From CBDCDJ01 sp965215355 (GTDB taxonomy: Bacteria; Deinococcota; Deinococci; Deinococcales; Trueperaceae), in the NCBI GenBank assembly GCA_965215355.1, contig CBDCDJ010000007.1, positions 1,674,001 through 1,738,000 of the forward strand: a stretch of DNA of 64,000 nucleotides, written 5' to 3'. Within the stretch, counting starts at the first letter, position 1; the number at the start of each line of letters is the position of its first letter. The notes under the pieces are model-generated. The model worked only from the letters and a program-made list of their open reading frames with translations, was not told where the DNA came from and did not search any database. Of the stretch, positions 53,736-61,228 are shown one piece after another. Made by a program: the position numbers and the translations under genes.

Positions 53736-54174
53736 GGTCTCCTACGTCCAGCTCGCACCCCGCCAGAAGCGCGAACCTAAGTCCTGGAATATCTAAAAAA
53801 CCTGCACCTAAGAGCCGAATCACCATGACTTCAGTTTCAACAGACCATTTTAGGTAGTATCCGTTCCACTCAAGTGTTTTGGTGATAACGTACAGGCTTG
53901 TGCGCTTGTTGGCATCCACAAAAGCGTGGTTACGGGACACTCGGAAGCCCAACGCAGCTACTTTCTCGAAAAAAGTGTGATAGGCGTCCTCGTTACCCGC
54001 AGAATCTATGGGGGCATTTAGAGCGCTTTCCAGCAGTCCTAAATCTCTTACGCCTGGGTCTTCAGCAGAAGCTTTTGCTATTTCTTCGTGACCCACCAAA
54101 GCAAAACCGAGAGTAGGAAACTTCCACCCTCGGTGACGGTAGGTATAAACGTTTTTAGAGCTTGGAGAGGGCAT
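53725..54174 (-). CDS. Doc-type Fic-fold toxin (death on curing)
   Basis: The 149-residue protein has the Fic/Doc motif HAFVDANKRTS (His-x-Phe-x-x-Ala-Asn-Lys-Arg) and the Doc N-terminal VRDLGLLESALNAP. Doc proteins phosphorylate EF-Tu and are counteracted by a short antitoxin. The ATG at 54174 overlaps the antitoxin gene by 20 bp. The locus is more AT-rich than its neighbours. Confidence 0.88.
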   Translation of the reverse strand: MPSPSSKNVYTYRHRGWKFPTLGFALVGHEEIAKASAEDPGVRDLGLLESALNAPIDSAGNEDAYHTFFEKVAALGFRVSRNHAFVDANKRTSLYVITKTLEWNGYYLKWSVETEVMVIRLLGAGFLDIPGLRFALLAGCELDVGDHML

Positions 54175-54319
54175 CCATAGAATCTTTGCGGCGCGCTATA
54201 AAGTCTCTCGCTTGATTGCGAGCTTCGTGCTCATTTTGCGGCACTTTTGCTACACGTTTTGCCTGTTCGACTGCCGTGCCGCGACTGCCCTTTAGAGCGT
54301 GTGCTAACGCTTTAGCCAT
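54155..54319 (-). CDS. Short antitoxin of the Doc toxin (54 residues)
   Basis: A 54-codon frame begins at ATG 54319 with MAKALAHALKGSRGTAVEQA and ends at 54155, overlapping the start of doc by 20 bp. The highly charged, helical C-terminus (EARNQARDFIARRKDSMDAL) fits a neutralising segment that inserts at the Fic active site. Its position, size and overlap make it the likely cognate antitoxin, though it has no clear Phd N-terminal domain. An inverted repeat GCACAT...ATGTGC (54387-54407) upstream may be its operator. Confidence 0.65.
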   Translation of the reverse strand: MAKALAHALKGSRGTAVEQAKRVAKVPQNEHEARNQARDFIARRKDSMDALSKL

Positions 54320-54421
54320 TTCTAACACCCATCTTTCGTTTGTTAAACTTCATGCCCCAACTTGGGCTTCAGTACACTTAAATATAGCACATATGAGGGT
54401 GATGTGCATTGCGTTTGGCTG

Positions 54422-55360
54422 CTACAATCCCACATTGTTCTTCTCGAGCGCCCGCTCCGCCCGGTAACTGCTCCTTACCAGCGGCCCCGAGACGACCTCT
54501 AAAAAGCCTTTCTCCAAACCCCAGGTGCGGTACTGCGCGAACTCCTCCGGCGTGACGTAACGCTCGACTTTCAGGTGCGCGGCGGTCGGGCGCAGATACT
54601 GCCCGAAGGTCACGATGTCCACGCCGACGGCGCGCAAATCGGCCATCGTCTCTAAAATTTCAGCCTCGGTTTCGCCGAGCCCGAGCATGAGGCTCGTTTT
54701 GGTGAGGATGTCTGGGCGGTAGGTTTTGGCACCCTCGAGCACCCTCAAAGTTTGCTCGTAACCCGCGCGCGGGTCGCGGACCGGGTGGGTGAGGCGTTTG
54801 ACCGTTTCGATGTTCTGCGCGTAGACCTGGATGCCGGACTCGAGCACTTTTTGCACGTGCTCCAAGTTGCCCGCAAAGTCCGGCGTGAGGGCTTCGACGG
54901 CGGTGTCTGGGTTGACCTCTTTGATTTTGCGCACGCACGCGGCGTAGTGGCTAGCCCCGCCGTCGGGCAGGTCGTCGCGGTCGACCGAGGTCAGCACGAC
55001 GTACTTCAGGCCCATCAGTTTGACCGACTCGGCGGCCAGCCGCGGCTCGTCTAAGTCGAGCCAGCCCTTGGGGTTGCCGGTCGAGACGGCGCAGAACTTG
55101 CAGGCCCGCGTGCAGACCGAGCCCATGAGCATAATGGTCGCCGTGCCCGCGTCCCAGCACTCGCCCAGGTTGGGGCACATCGCCTCTTCGCAGACGGTCG
55201 ACAAGCGGTTTTCGCGCACCGTTTCCTTGACCTTGGCGTAGTTCGCGCCGGTCGGCAGCTTGACTTTCAGCCAGTCGGGTTTGCGGTCGCGCGGCACGGT
55301 GTCGCTGCCTTTGCGCTGGATGCCGTGTTTGACGTAGCGGATGTCTTTGCGGTCAATCAT
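54422..55360 (-). CDS. lipA: Lipoyl synthase
   Basis: The 312-residue radical-SAM enzyme inserts two sulfurs into octanoyl groups. The auxiliary cluster ligands are in CEEAMCPNLGEC, the radical-SAM cluster in CTRACKFC, and the C-terminal RSSYRAERA matches the RSSY ligand. PNPTAAHLKV-type ending (RPTAAHLKVERYVTPEEF) is also typical. It lies 56 bp downstream of lipB on the same strand, the usual lipoate pair. Confidence 0.95.
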   Translation of the reverse strand: MIDRKDIRYVKHGIQRKGSDTVPRDRKPDWLKVKLPTGANYAKVKETVRENRLSTVCEEAMCPNLGECWDAGTATIMLMGSVCTRACKFCAVSTGNPKGWLDLDEPRLAAESVKLMGLKYVVLTSVDRDDLPDGGASHYAACVRKIKEVNPDTAVEALTPDFAGNLEHVQKVLESGIQVYAQNIETVKRLTHPVRDPRAGYEQTLRVLEGAKTYRPDILTKTSLMLGLGETEAEILETMADLRAVGVDIVTFGQYLRPTAAHLKVERYVTPEEFAQYRTWGLEKGFLEVVSGPLVRSSYRAERALEKNNVGL

Positions 55361-55386
55361 ACCGTTCCTTAAAGGGCTTGTGGCGC

Positions 55387-55434
55387 GTAGCCAGTGGCTT
55401 GTAGAAAAACCACAAGCTACAAGCTACTGGCTAC
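55387..55434. repeat. 18-bp inverted repeat between lipB and lipA
   Basis: GTAGCCAGTGGCTTGTAG (55387-55404) and CTACAAGCTACTGGCTAC (55417-55434) are inverted copies with one mismatch. The second arm contains the lipB stop and last codons, so the repeat has entered the coding end. It is related in form to the repeat at 60277-60300. Confidence 0.75.
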
Positions 55435-56064
55435 AGGCTCCGAAAATGCTTTTTGAAACGCGGCGACGAGCTTGGGTTTGACCTCGTCCAGACTTACCTG
55501 CCGCCCCAACAGCGAGCTGAGGCTGGCGACGCCCTTGCCCTGCAAACCGCAAGGGACGATGTAGTTGAAGTGGTTTAGGTTGGTGGACACGTTCAGGGCG
55601 AAACCGTGAAACGACACGTCGCGCTTTATCGCCACGCCGATGGCGACGACCTTGTCGTCGCCGACCCAAACACCGGCGTAACCGGGACTGCCGACGCCGC
55701 TGATACCGTACTCGGCTAGAACATTCGTCATGACCATCTCGAGCCCCCGCAAGTACGCCTGCACGCGCCGCCCGACCCGGAAAATCGGGTAGCCGACGAG
55801 TTGCCCCGGCCCGTGGTAGGTCACGTCGCCACCGCGCTCGACGTCGTAAAGCGCAAACCCCTTGTCACGCAGAAAATCCTCGCGCACCAGCAGGTTTTCC
55901 CGCCCGCCCTTCTTGCCGAAGGTCACGACCGGCGGGTGTTCGACCAGCAGCAAGGTCGGCGGCGCGTGGCCCGCGACGACGGCGGCGTGCGTGGCGAGTT
56001 GAATCTCCCACGCCTCTTTGTAGTCGAGTTTTCCTAAGTCGCGCAGGTCAAAGGGTTCATACAC
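55417..56064 (-). CDS. lipB: Octanoyl-[acyl carrier protein]:protein transferase
   Basis: The 215-residue protein transfers octanoate from ACP to lipoyl domains. Motifs: VERGGDVTYHGPGQLVGYPI, KVVAIGVAIKRDVSFHGFAL with the catalytic Lys, and IVPCGLQG with the catalytic Cys. The last codons (EPVASSL) are encoded by a dispersed inverted repeat. lipA follows downstream. Confidence 0.93.
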   Translation of the reverse strand: MYEPFDLRDLGKLDYKEAWEIQLATHAAVVAGHAPPTLLLVEHPPVVTFGKKGGRENLLVREDFLRDKGFALYDVERGGDVTYHGPGQLVGYPIFRVGRRVQAYLRGLEMVMTNVLAEYGISGVGSPGYAGVWVGDDKVVAIGVAIKRDVSFHGFALNVSTNLNHFNYIVPCGLQGKGVASLSSLLGRQVSLDEVKPKLVAAFQKAFSEPVASSL

Positions 56065-56122
56065 GCTTTAAGGATAGCAAGGCCGCGCCCCCGCCTCTGC
56101 TAGCTGGCTTGCACAGTCGGGC

Positions 56123-56151
56123 TTGAAGTTCGGAGCAATTTAGCTTACAGT
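56123..56151 (+). promoter_or_regulatory. Predicted promoter of the cold-shock gene
   Basis: TTGAAG (56123-56128) and TACAGT (56146-56151) with 17 bp between. The 5' untranslated region would be about 100 nt, long as in cspA-type genes. Confidence 0.45.
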
Positions 56152-56257
56152 GTAGTACTACGTTATTCAAAAAGAGGTGCGTAGCTCGAGCCCAAGGCTC
56201 GAAGTCATGTTTGAGGCTTTCGCAATTTGAGAAAGCCGCAGGAAAGATAGGTTTGAG

Positions 56258-56509
56258 ATGGCTGCAGGTAAAGTTAAATGGTTCAACGCAGAAAAAGGTT
56301 TCGGTTTTATCGAACAAGATGACGGCGGTGCAGATGTTTTCTGTCACTTTTCGGCTATCAGCGGCTCGGGCTTCAAGTCGCTCAACGAGGGCGACGAGGT
56401 CGAGTTCGAGGTCGAACAAGGCCAAAAAGGTTTGCAAGCCAAAAACGTCACCGTGACGAACGCCGCGCCCGCGACTTCTTCGTACGGCGGCGGCCGCGAG
56501 CGCTATTAA
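56258..56509 (+). CDS. Cold-shock domain protein
   Basis: This 83-residue protein has RNP1 KGFGFI and RNP2 VFCHFSAI, where Cys replaces the usual Val. It binds single-stranded nucleic acids and acts as an RNA chaperone. The C-terminal tail (SSYGGGRERY) is a short glycine-rich extension beyond the usual ~67 residues. It has a long leader and ends at a strong intrinsic terminator. Confidence 0.93.
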   Translation: MAAGKVKWFNAEKGFGFIEQDDGGADVFCHFSAISGSGFKSLNEGDEVEFEVEQGQKGLQAKNVTVTNAAPATSSYGGGRERY

Positions 56510-56527
56510 ACCCAACCGAGTACAGGG

Positions 56528-56562
56528 CAGCTCGAGGGGTCAACCCCTCGAGCTGCTTTTTT
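56528..56562 (+). terminator. Rho-independent terminator of the cold-shock gene
   Basis: CAGCTCGAGGGG (56528-56539) pairs with CCCCTCGAGCTG (56544-56555) across loop TCAA and is followed by CTTTTTTG. It also faces the PQQ-dehydrogenase gene on the other strand. Confidence 0.9.
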
Positions 56563-56572
56563 GTTTTAGTTT

Positions 56573-57784
56573 CTACTTCGTCAACCGGTACACGCCGCCG
56601 TTGATGGCGACGACGTACAGTTCACCCGCCTCGTCCGTACCGAAACCGGCGATGTTGAGGCCGCTCTCGAGCAACACTTCGCTCGTCCACTCGCCGTTTT
56701 GGCGCTGGGCACGCCACACGCGGCCGCTGCCGAAGTCGCCGTACACGTACTGACCGACCAGTTCCGGGACAGCCTCACCGCGGTAGACGTAGCCGCCCGT
56801 GACCGAATTGCCCTCGCTGTGGGGATATTCGGCGATGGGGAGAACGAGGCCGCTCTCGTCACAGCTGTTGGCGTTGTAGCAGTGAAAACCTTCCATGACG
56901 TTCCAGCCGTAGTTCTCACCCCCGGCACTGTCCGCACTTTGAAAGTCGACCTCCTCAAAAGCGTTTTGCCCAACGTCGCCGATGTAGAGGTCGCCCGTGT
57001 CCCGGTCGAAACTGAACCGCCAGGGGTTGCGCAAACCGTAAGCCCAGATTTCGGGCAACGCGCCCGCCGTGTTTACGAAGGGGTTGTCCGCAGGCACCGC
57101 GTAAGGGGTGCCGCTGTTTGCGTCGCTGCTGTTTGCGTCGCTGCTGTTCACGTCGATACGGAGCAACTTGCCCAGGTGGGTGTCGAGGGACTGACCGCTG
57201 TCGAGCGGGTCGCCGCCACTACCGCCGTCGCCCGTGGCGATGTAGAGGTAGCCGTCCGGCCCGAAGGCGAGGTCGCCGCCGTTGTGGTTGCTGAACGGTT
57301 GGGGGACGGTCAGCAAAACGCGCTCGGACGCGGGGTCGGCGCTGCCTGGGTCGTCGCCGACGCTGTACTCCGCCACGACGGTGTCACCGTTCAGGTCGGT
57401 GTAGTTCACGTAAAAAAGGCCGTTGTCCGCGTAGTTCGGGTGAAAGGCGAGGCCCAAAAGACCACGCTCGCCCCCTGCACTGATGCGCTCACGAATATCC
57501 AAAAAGGCCGGCTCGAGCTTCTCCCCGGCCTGCACGACGACGACGCGCCCGGCCTGCTCGACCACGAACAGCCGCCCCGTGCCGTCGCCCGCGTTGACGA
57601 GGTCGAGGGGTTGGCTGAGGCCGGTTACCACGGGCTCGAGCCTCACCTCCACCACGTCGGGTGTCGGGCCGCCGGACGAGCCGTCGCCGGGGTCGTCGCT
57701 CCCCGAGGTCTGCGCGCAGGCCGTCCACAGCGGCACGACCAGCGCCATGAGTAAAAAGGTTTTGAGAATCCTGTTTCGCTTCAC
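56573..57784 (-). CDS. PQQ-dependent aldose sugar dehydrogenase-like lipoprotein
   Basis: The signal peptide ends at WTAC, a lipobox. The beta-propeller has GGERGLLGLAFHPNYADNG, HNGGDLAFGPDGYLYIATGD, WAYGLRNPWRFSFDRDTGDL and GENYGWNVMEG, the pattern of soluble PQQ aldose dehydrogenases (Asd/YliI). PQQ binding is a family inference. A 15-bp tandem repeat encodes NSSDANSSDANSG near residue 215. It faces the cold-shock gene. Confidence 0.85.
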   Translation of the reverse strand: MKRNRILKTFLLMALVVPLWTACAQTSGSDDPGDGSSGGPTPDVVEVRLEPVVTGLSQPLDLVNAGDGTGRLFVVEQAGRVVVVQAGEKLEPAFLDIRERISAGGERGLLGLAFHPNYADNGLFYVNYTDLNGDTVVAEYSVGDDPGSADPASERVLLTVPQPFSNHNGGDLAFGPDGYLYIATGDGGSGGDPLDSGQSLDTHLGKLLRIDVNSSDANSSDANSGTPYAVPADNPFVNTAGALPEIWAYGLRNPWRFSFDRDTGDLYIGDVGQNAFEEVDFQSADSAGGENYGWNVMEGFHCYNANSCDESGLVLPIAEYPHSEGNSVTGGYVYRGEAVPELVGQYVYGDFGSGRVWRAQRQNGEWTSEVLLESGLNIAGFGTDEAGELYVVAINGGVYRLTK

Positions 57785-57854
57785 ACTTGCCTCCGTGTCT
57801 CTATTGTAAAAAGTTCGAGATTAGAAACACGGTGTTCAAGCTACGGCCGCACCC

Positions 57855-58511
57855 TCACGACCGCACCCCCACGACCGAACCCTCGGCGTCCAGGGGCGGA
57901 AAAGGCTGCCCGGCCGCCAGCAGTTTGGCGGCTTCTCGGGGGTAGAGCCATTTGAACGCTTGCGCCTGCCGCGCCTCCGGGCTCAAGCGTGGCGCGTCGT
58001 ACATCCCGGCGGCGCGGCGCTGACGTTGCGCCTCGAACAGCACGACGGCGGTCGCCACCGACACGTTCAAAGACTGCACCATCCCCAACATCGGAATGAC
58101 GATGTGCGCGTCGGCTCGGGCGGCTGCGGCCTCGCTCACGCCGCCTTTCTCGTTGCCGAACAAGATGCAGGTGGGCCGGGCGTAGTCCACGTCGCGGTAG
58201 TCCGCGGCCTCGGCGGACAAGTGGGCGGCCAAGACTTGCATCCCTTGAGCTTTCAACACGTCCAGAGCTGCCAGCAGCGAGTCATGGACGACGACCTCCA
58301 CCCACTTGTCGGCGCTGGCGCTGGTTTCGCTGTAGGTCGGCACGCCCCCGGTCGGGTTGACCGCGTGAACCTTCCCGATGCCGACCGCGTCGCAGCTGCG
58401 CAGCATGGCCGAGAGGTTGTGAGGTTTGTAGACGTCCTCGGCCAAAATCGTCAGGTCGGGCTGGCGCTTGGCGAGGACGGTTTGGATGCGTTGGTAGCGT
58501 CTGGCGCTCAT
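57855..58511 (-). CDS. tRNA/rRNA 2'-O-methyltransferase, TrmH-like (SPOUT)
   Basis: The 218-residue protein has the SPOUT knot: DVYKPHNLSAMLRSCDAVGI, LFGNEKGGVSEAAAARAD and PMLGMVQSLNVSVATAVVLF. The C-terminal extension and N-terminal RYQRIQTVLAKRQPDLTI match TrmH, which methylates G18 of tRNA. ATG 58511 is chosen; the open frame runs 24 bp further. It ends before the tRNA-Leu promoter, oppositely directed. Confidence 0.85.
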   Translation of the reverse strand: MSARRYQRIQTVLAKRQPDLTILAEDVYKPHNLSAMLRSCDAVGIGKVHAVNPTGGVPTYSETSASADKWVEVVVHDSLLAALDVLKAQGMQVLAAHLSAEAADYRDVDYARPTCILFGNEKGGVSEAAAARADAHIVIPMLGMVQSLNVSVATAVVLFEAQRQRRAAGMYDAPRLSPEARQAQAFKWLYPREAAKLLAAGQPFPPLDAEGSVVGVRS

Positions 58512-58528
58512 AAAACGAGCATAACCGC

Positions 58529-58558
58529 TTGACACTCAAAGACCCCAACAAGTATCAT
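58529..58558 (+). promoter_or_regulatory. Promoter of tRNA-Leu
   Basis: TTGACA (58529-58534) and TATCAT (58553-58558) with 18 bp spacing, 29 bp before the mature tRNA. Confidence 0.75.
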
Positions 58559-58587
58559 TTCCTTTGCTAAGCGCGCAGCCAACCTTT

Positions 58588-58674
58588 GCCGAGGTGGCGG
58601 AATTGGTAGACGCGCTACCTTGAGGGGGTAGTGCCCGTTCGGGCGTGAGAGTTCAAGTCTCTTCCTCGGCACCA
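58588..58674 (+). tRNA. tRNA-Leu (anticodon GAG)
   Basis: GCCGAGG pairs with CCTCGGC, followed by discriminator A and an encoded CCA (58672-58674). The anticodon stem CTACC/GGTAG encloses loop TTGAGGG with anticodon GAG. The long variable arm (GTGCCCGTTCGGGCGTGA) and T-loop GTTCAAGTC are typical of a class II tRNA-Leu. Length 87. Confidence 0.97.
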
Positions 58675-58680
58675 CAAAAA

Positions 58681-58717
58681 ACGCACATCGGACTTTTAAA
58701 GCCCGATGTGCGTTTTT
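58681..58717 (+). terminator. Terminator after tRNA-Leu
   Basis: ACGCACATCGG (58681-58691) pairs with CCGATGTGCGT (58703-58713), followed by TTTTT. Confidence 0.85.
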
Positions 58718-58835
58718 AATGTTTGTCCATAATACTGTGTTACAATTTTCAGCGTCATAGCCGTCAGTATCACGGTGTGTCAGTCGCTGTCTTTAAATCT
58801 CGAGCCCCACGGGACGAACGCGCGGGGGCGTTAAG

Positions 58836-59054
58836 CTACTCCTCATCTCGTTTCAGCTCACCCTTGACTTGCAGCGTGGCTTTGGCGACGAAGTCGCCCT
58901 TTTCGCCTCTGTAAACGTTTTTCATGGCGAAGCGGCCGTTCAGCGCTTCGTAGAGCAGGCTTGCCGCCGCTTTCAGGTCTTGTTTGCTGCCGATAAGGCG
59001 CAGCTCGACGGTGGCCGGGGCGACCTCGCCGGAGGCCTGGGGTTTGGTCCTCAC
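58836..59054 (-). CDS. Small conserved-type hypothetical protein
   Basis: The 72-residue protein has a strand VELRLIGSKQDLKAAASLLY, a helix, and strands at FVAKATLQVKGEL. It suggests a small alpha/beta ferredoxin-like fold, without catalytic residues. GTG 59054 is the presumed start. The reading frame and composition look real, but no family was recognised. Confidence 0.55.
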   Translation of the reverse strand: MRTKPQASGEVAPATVELRLIGSKQDLKAAASLLYEALNGRFAMKNVYRGEKGDFVAKATLQVKGELKRDEE

Positions 59055-59299
59055 AAGGTTTCCGCCGCCCGGTGCAAGTTTGGGTTTGTGTCACGGGCAG
59101 GCTGAGTTCGTTCAATGAAGGGCAGCACAGCTGTTCAGCGTAGACCTAATCCCGCCGCGGTGCCATTAAATATCTCATCGCGTACGCCTTGCCGAGCTTT
59201 GTCGTCTCGAGCTTCGGCCGCCAGCCCGGCGTCACGGCCGCGAAGCTTTTGAAAGCCTCGCGGCCTGTTGCCTACACCGAGACCCTTTACACTGAGGCG

Positions 59300-60139
59300 A
59301 TGACGGTTTCCGAGGCGCGCGCGTGGCTTGTAGGGCGGCTGCGCGCCGTCGGCGTCCCGTCTGCCGAGGTCGAGGCCGACCTGTTGCTCGAGGCTTTGTT
59401 GAAGACGACGCGGGCCGACCTCGTCCTGGCGCGGCGGCAAACCTTGAGCGCCGAGCAAGAACGGACGCTTTCGGGCTGGCTCGAGCGCCGCCTGAGCCGC
59501 GAGCCCCTGCAACACGTCCTCGGCGTGGCGCACTTTTACGGGCTCGAGCTGGCGGTGACGCCGGACGTGCTGATTCCGCGGCCGGAAACCGAGCGCCTGG
59601 TCGAACTCGCGCTCGAGACGGTGAAAAACACGAGAAACCCACGCGTGCTCGACGTGGGTACGGGCAGCGGCGCAGTCGCCCTGGCCTGCAAACACGGGCG
59701 GCCGGACGCGGTCGTCCTGGCAACCGACGTGTCGAGCGCGGCTTTGGAGGTGGCAGCGGCCAACGGGAGGCGGTGCGGGCTCGAGGTCGCCTTCGTCTTG
59801 TCCGACCTGCTCGCGGCACCCGCCGTGCAGGTGTTTGCGGCGCGCCTCGACCTGCTCGTCGCCAACTTGCCCTACCTGCCCGCCGCCGACCGGGGGCGCG
59901 TGAGCCCGGAAGTGCGCCGCGACCCGGACCTGGCGCTGTACTCGGGGCCCGACGGCCTCACGCTTTTCCGGCGGCTGCAGCGCGAAGCGCACGCCACGCT
60001 CAAAAAAGGGGCGACGGCCCTGTTCGAACTCGACCCGCGCAACGTCCACCAGGCGCGGCGCAAGGCGCAGGGCTGGGCGGCGTCAGCTGTGTTGCCCGAC
60101 CTCGCGGGGCGCGAGCGCTTTTTGCGGCTGCTGCGCTGA
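59300..60139 (+). CDS. prmC: Release-factor glutamine methyltransferase PrmC (HemK)
   Basis: The 279-residue protein has the N-terminal helical domain (EARAWLVGRLRAVGVPSAEV), LIPRPETERLVELAL, SAM motif VLDVGTGSGAVALAC, and the active-site region VANLPYLP. The usual NPPY is here NLPY, a conspicuous change at the second position. ATG 59300 is chosen; an upstream in-frame extension to 59189 has no homology. Confidence 0.88.
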   Translation: MTVSEARAWLVGRLRAVGVPSAEVEADLLLEALLKTTRADLVLARRQTLSAEQERTLSGWLERRLSREPLQHVLGVAHFYGLELAVTPDVLIPRPETERLVELALETVKNTRNPRVLDVGTGSGAVALACKHGRPDAVVLATDVSSAALEVAAANGRRCGLEVAFVLSDLLAAPAVQVFAARLDLLVANLPYLPAADRGRVSPEVRRDPDLALYSGPDGLTLFRRLQREAHATLKKGATALFELDPRNVHQARRKAQGWAASAVLPDLAGRERFLRLLR

Positions 60140-60276
60140 GGCAAGCTCCAACCAGCCTACGCCCGCTTCTCGAGCGGCGGGACGGAGAAAAGCTTTGCCA
60201 TTAGACTTCTTGCGATAGCAACTGAGCAACCCTACGACCGGTAACTACCGCTATCCAACTGGACTTGATAAAAAGT

Positions 60277-60303
60277 GACTCGCTACTCGCTGCTCGCTAC
60301 TTT
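60277..60303. repeat. Tandem ACTCGCT-type repeat before lspA end
   Basis: Units ACTCGCT, ACTCGCT and GCTCGCT run into the last codons of lspA. The 144-bp gap between prmC and lspA holds no gene. The form resembles the repeats at 55387 and 45670. Confidence 0.5.
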
Positions 60304-60837
60304 ACCCGAAGGGTGCTCCGGCTCGCGCTCCGAGTCTTCCCCGAAAAACTCGGCCTCGACGGGCGAGGGGTCGCCGTGAACCGGGCGCGGCTCCGGTTTG
60401 CGCGGCAGAAAGCTCGAGAGCAGCAGCAGGCCCGCGCCGACCACCACGCAACTGTCGGCGACGTTGAAGACCGCGAAGTTGAAGCTCGGAATCTGGAAGT
60501 GGATAAAGTCGCGCACGTAACCCAGAGCGAAGCGGTCGATCATGTTGCCGAGCGCGCCCGCCAAAATCAGCGTCAGGGCGCTACGCTGCAGAACCGGCAT
60601 GGTGCGGCTGCGCAGCAGATACACGGTCAACACAACCGCGACGGCCGCCGACAACAGCCCCAGAACAAGCGTGCCGTCCTGCAAAATTCCGAAGGCCGCG
60701 CCGGTGTTTTTTATGTAGGTCAGGTAAAAGCCGAGGCCGACGTACTGGCCCTGCCCGTTAAGGGGAAACGTCGTCGCGGCCCACCACTTGGTCAACTGGT
60801 CCACCGCCACCAGTGCGGCGGTTACAAGCAAAAACAT
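60283..60837 (-). CDS. lspA: Lipoprotein signal peptidase
   Basis: The 184-residue membrane protein has four hydrophobic helices and the two catalytic Asp motifs GNMIDRFALGYVRDF and FNVADSC, typical of LspA. NTGAAFGIL is also conserved. ATG 60837 follows GGAGA; a longer frame from 60936 is not believed. The C-terminal ~50 residues are a charged extension beyond the usual length. It would process the lipoproteins found in this window. Confidence 0.93.
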   Translation of the reverse strand: MFLLVTAALVAVDQLTKWWAATTFPLNGQGQYVGLGFYLTYIKNTGAAFGILQDGTLVLGLLSAAVAVVLTVYLLRSRTMPVLQRSALTLILAGALGNMIDRFALGYVRDFIHFQIPSFNFAVFNVADSCVVVGAGLLLLSSFLPRKPEPRPVHGDPSPVEAEFFGEDSEREPEHPSGKVASSE

Positions 60838-61228
60838 GGTTTCTCCGTTCACGCGTGCTCTCTCACGCGTTCGGCGCGGCACCGGGGCGGTTGTTAGGCA
60901 CCCGGCGTCGCGGCCGTTGCTTAACAGTATACGCAAGCGCCGGAGGGACGGGGTCAGGCGTTGTAGGACCGCGTCCCGACAACCGGAGATTCAACCGCGG
61001 GCGTTTTTGGTTTGCCGAAAACCCAGAGCCGAAAACCCGAAAAGCGCGACGGGGCTCGTCACCTTCGCAGGTCTCGAGCAGCTTCTTCTCACGGGTGTGG
61101 GTCACAAGTGTCCTTCGCGGCGGGTCGAAGTGGGAAACACAACCGGCGGCTCGAGTATACTGAGCCGAATAAACGGAATAAAGGGTCAAGGTAAGTCAGC
61201 GAGTCGAGTTCAGCCTGGGAGGGCCGTT
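60838..61228. other. Intergenic region upstream of lspA and gdh
   Basis: The 391 bp contain no convincing gene. TATACT at 61156-61161 may be the -10 box of the glutamate dehydrogenase gene, with no good -35. GGGAGGG at 61217-61223 is the ribosome-binding site for it. Confidence 0.5.
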
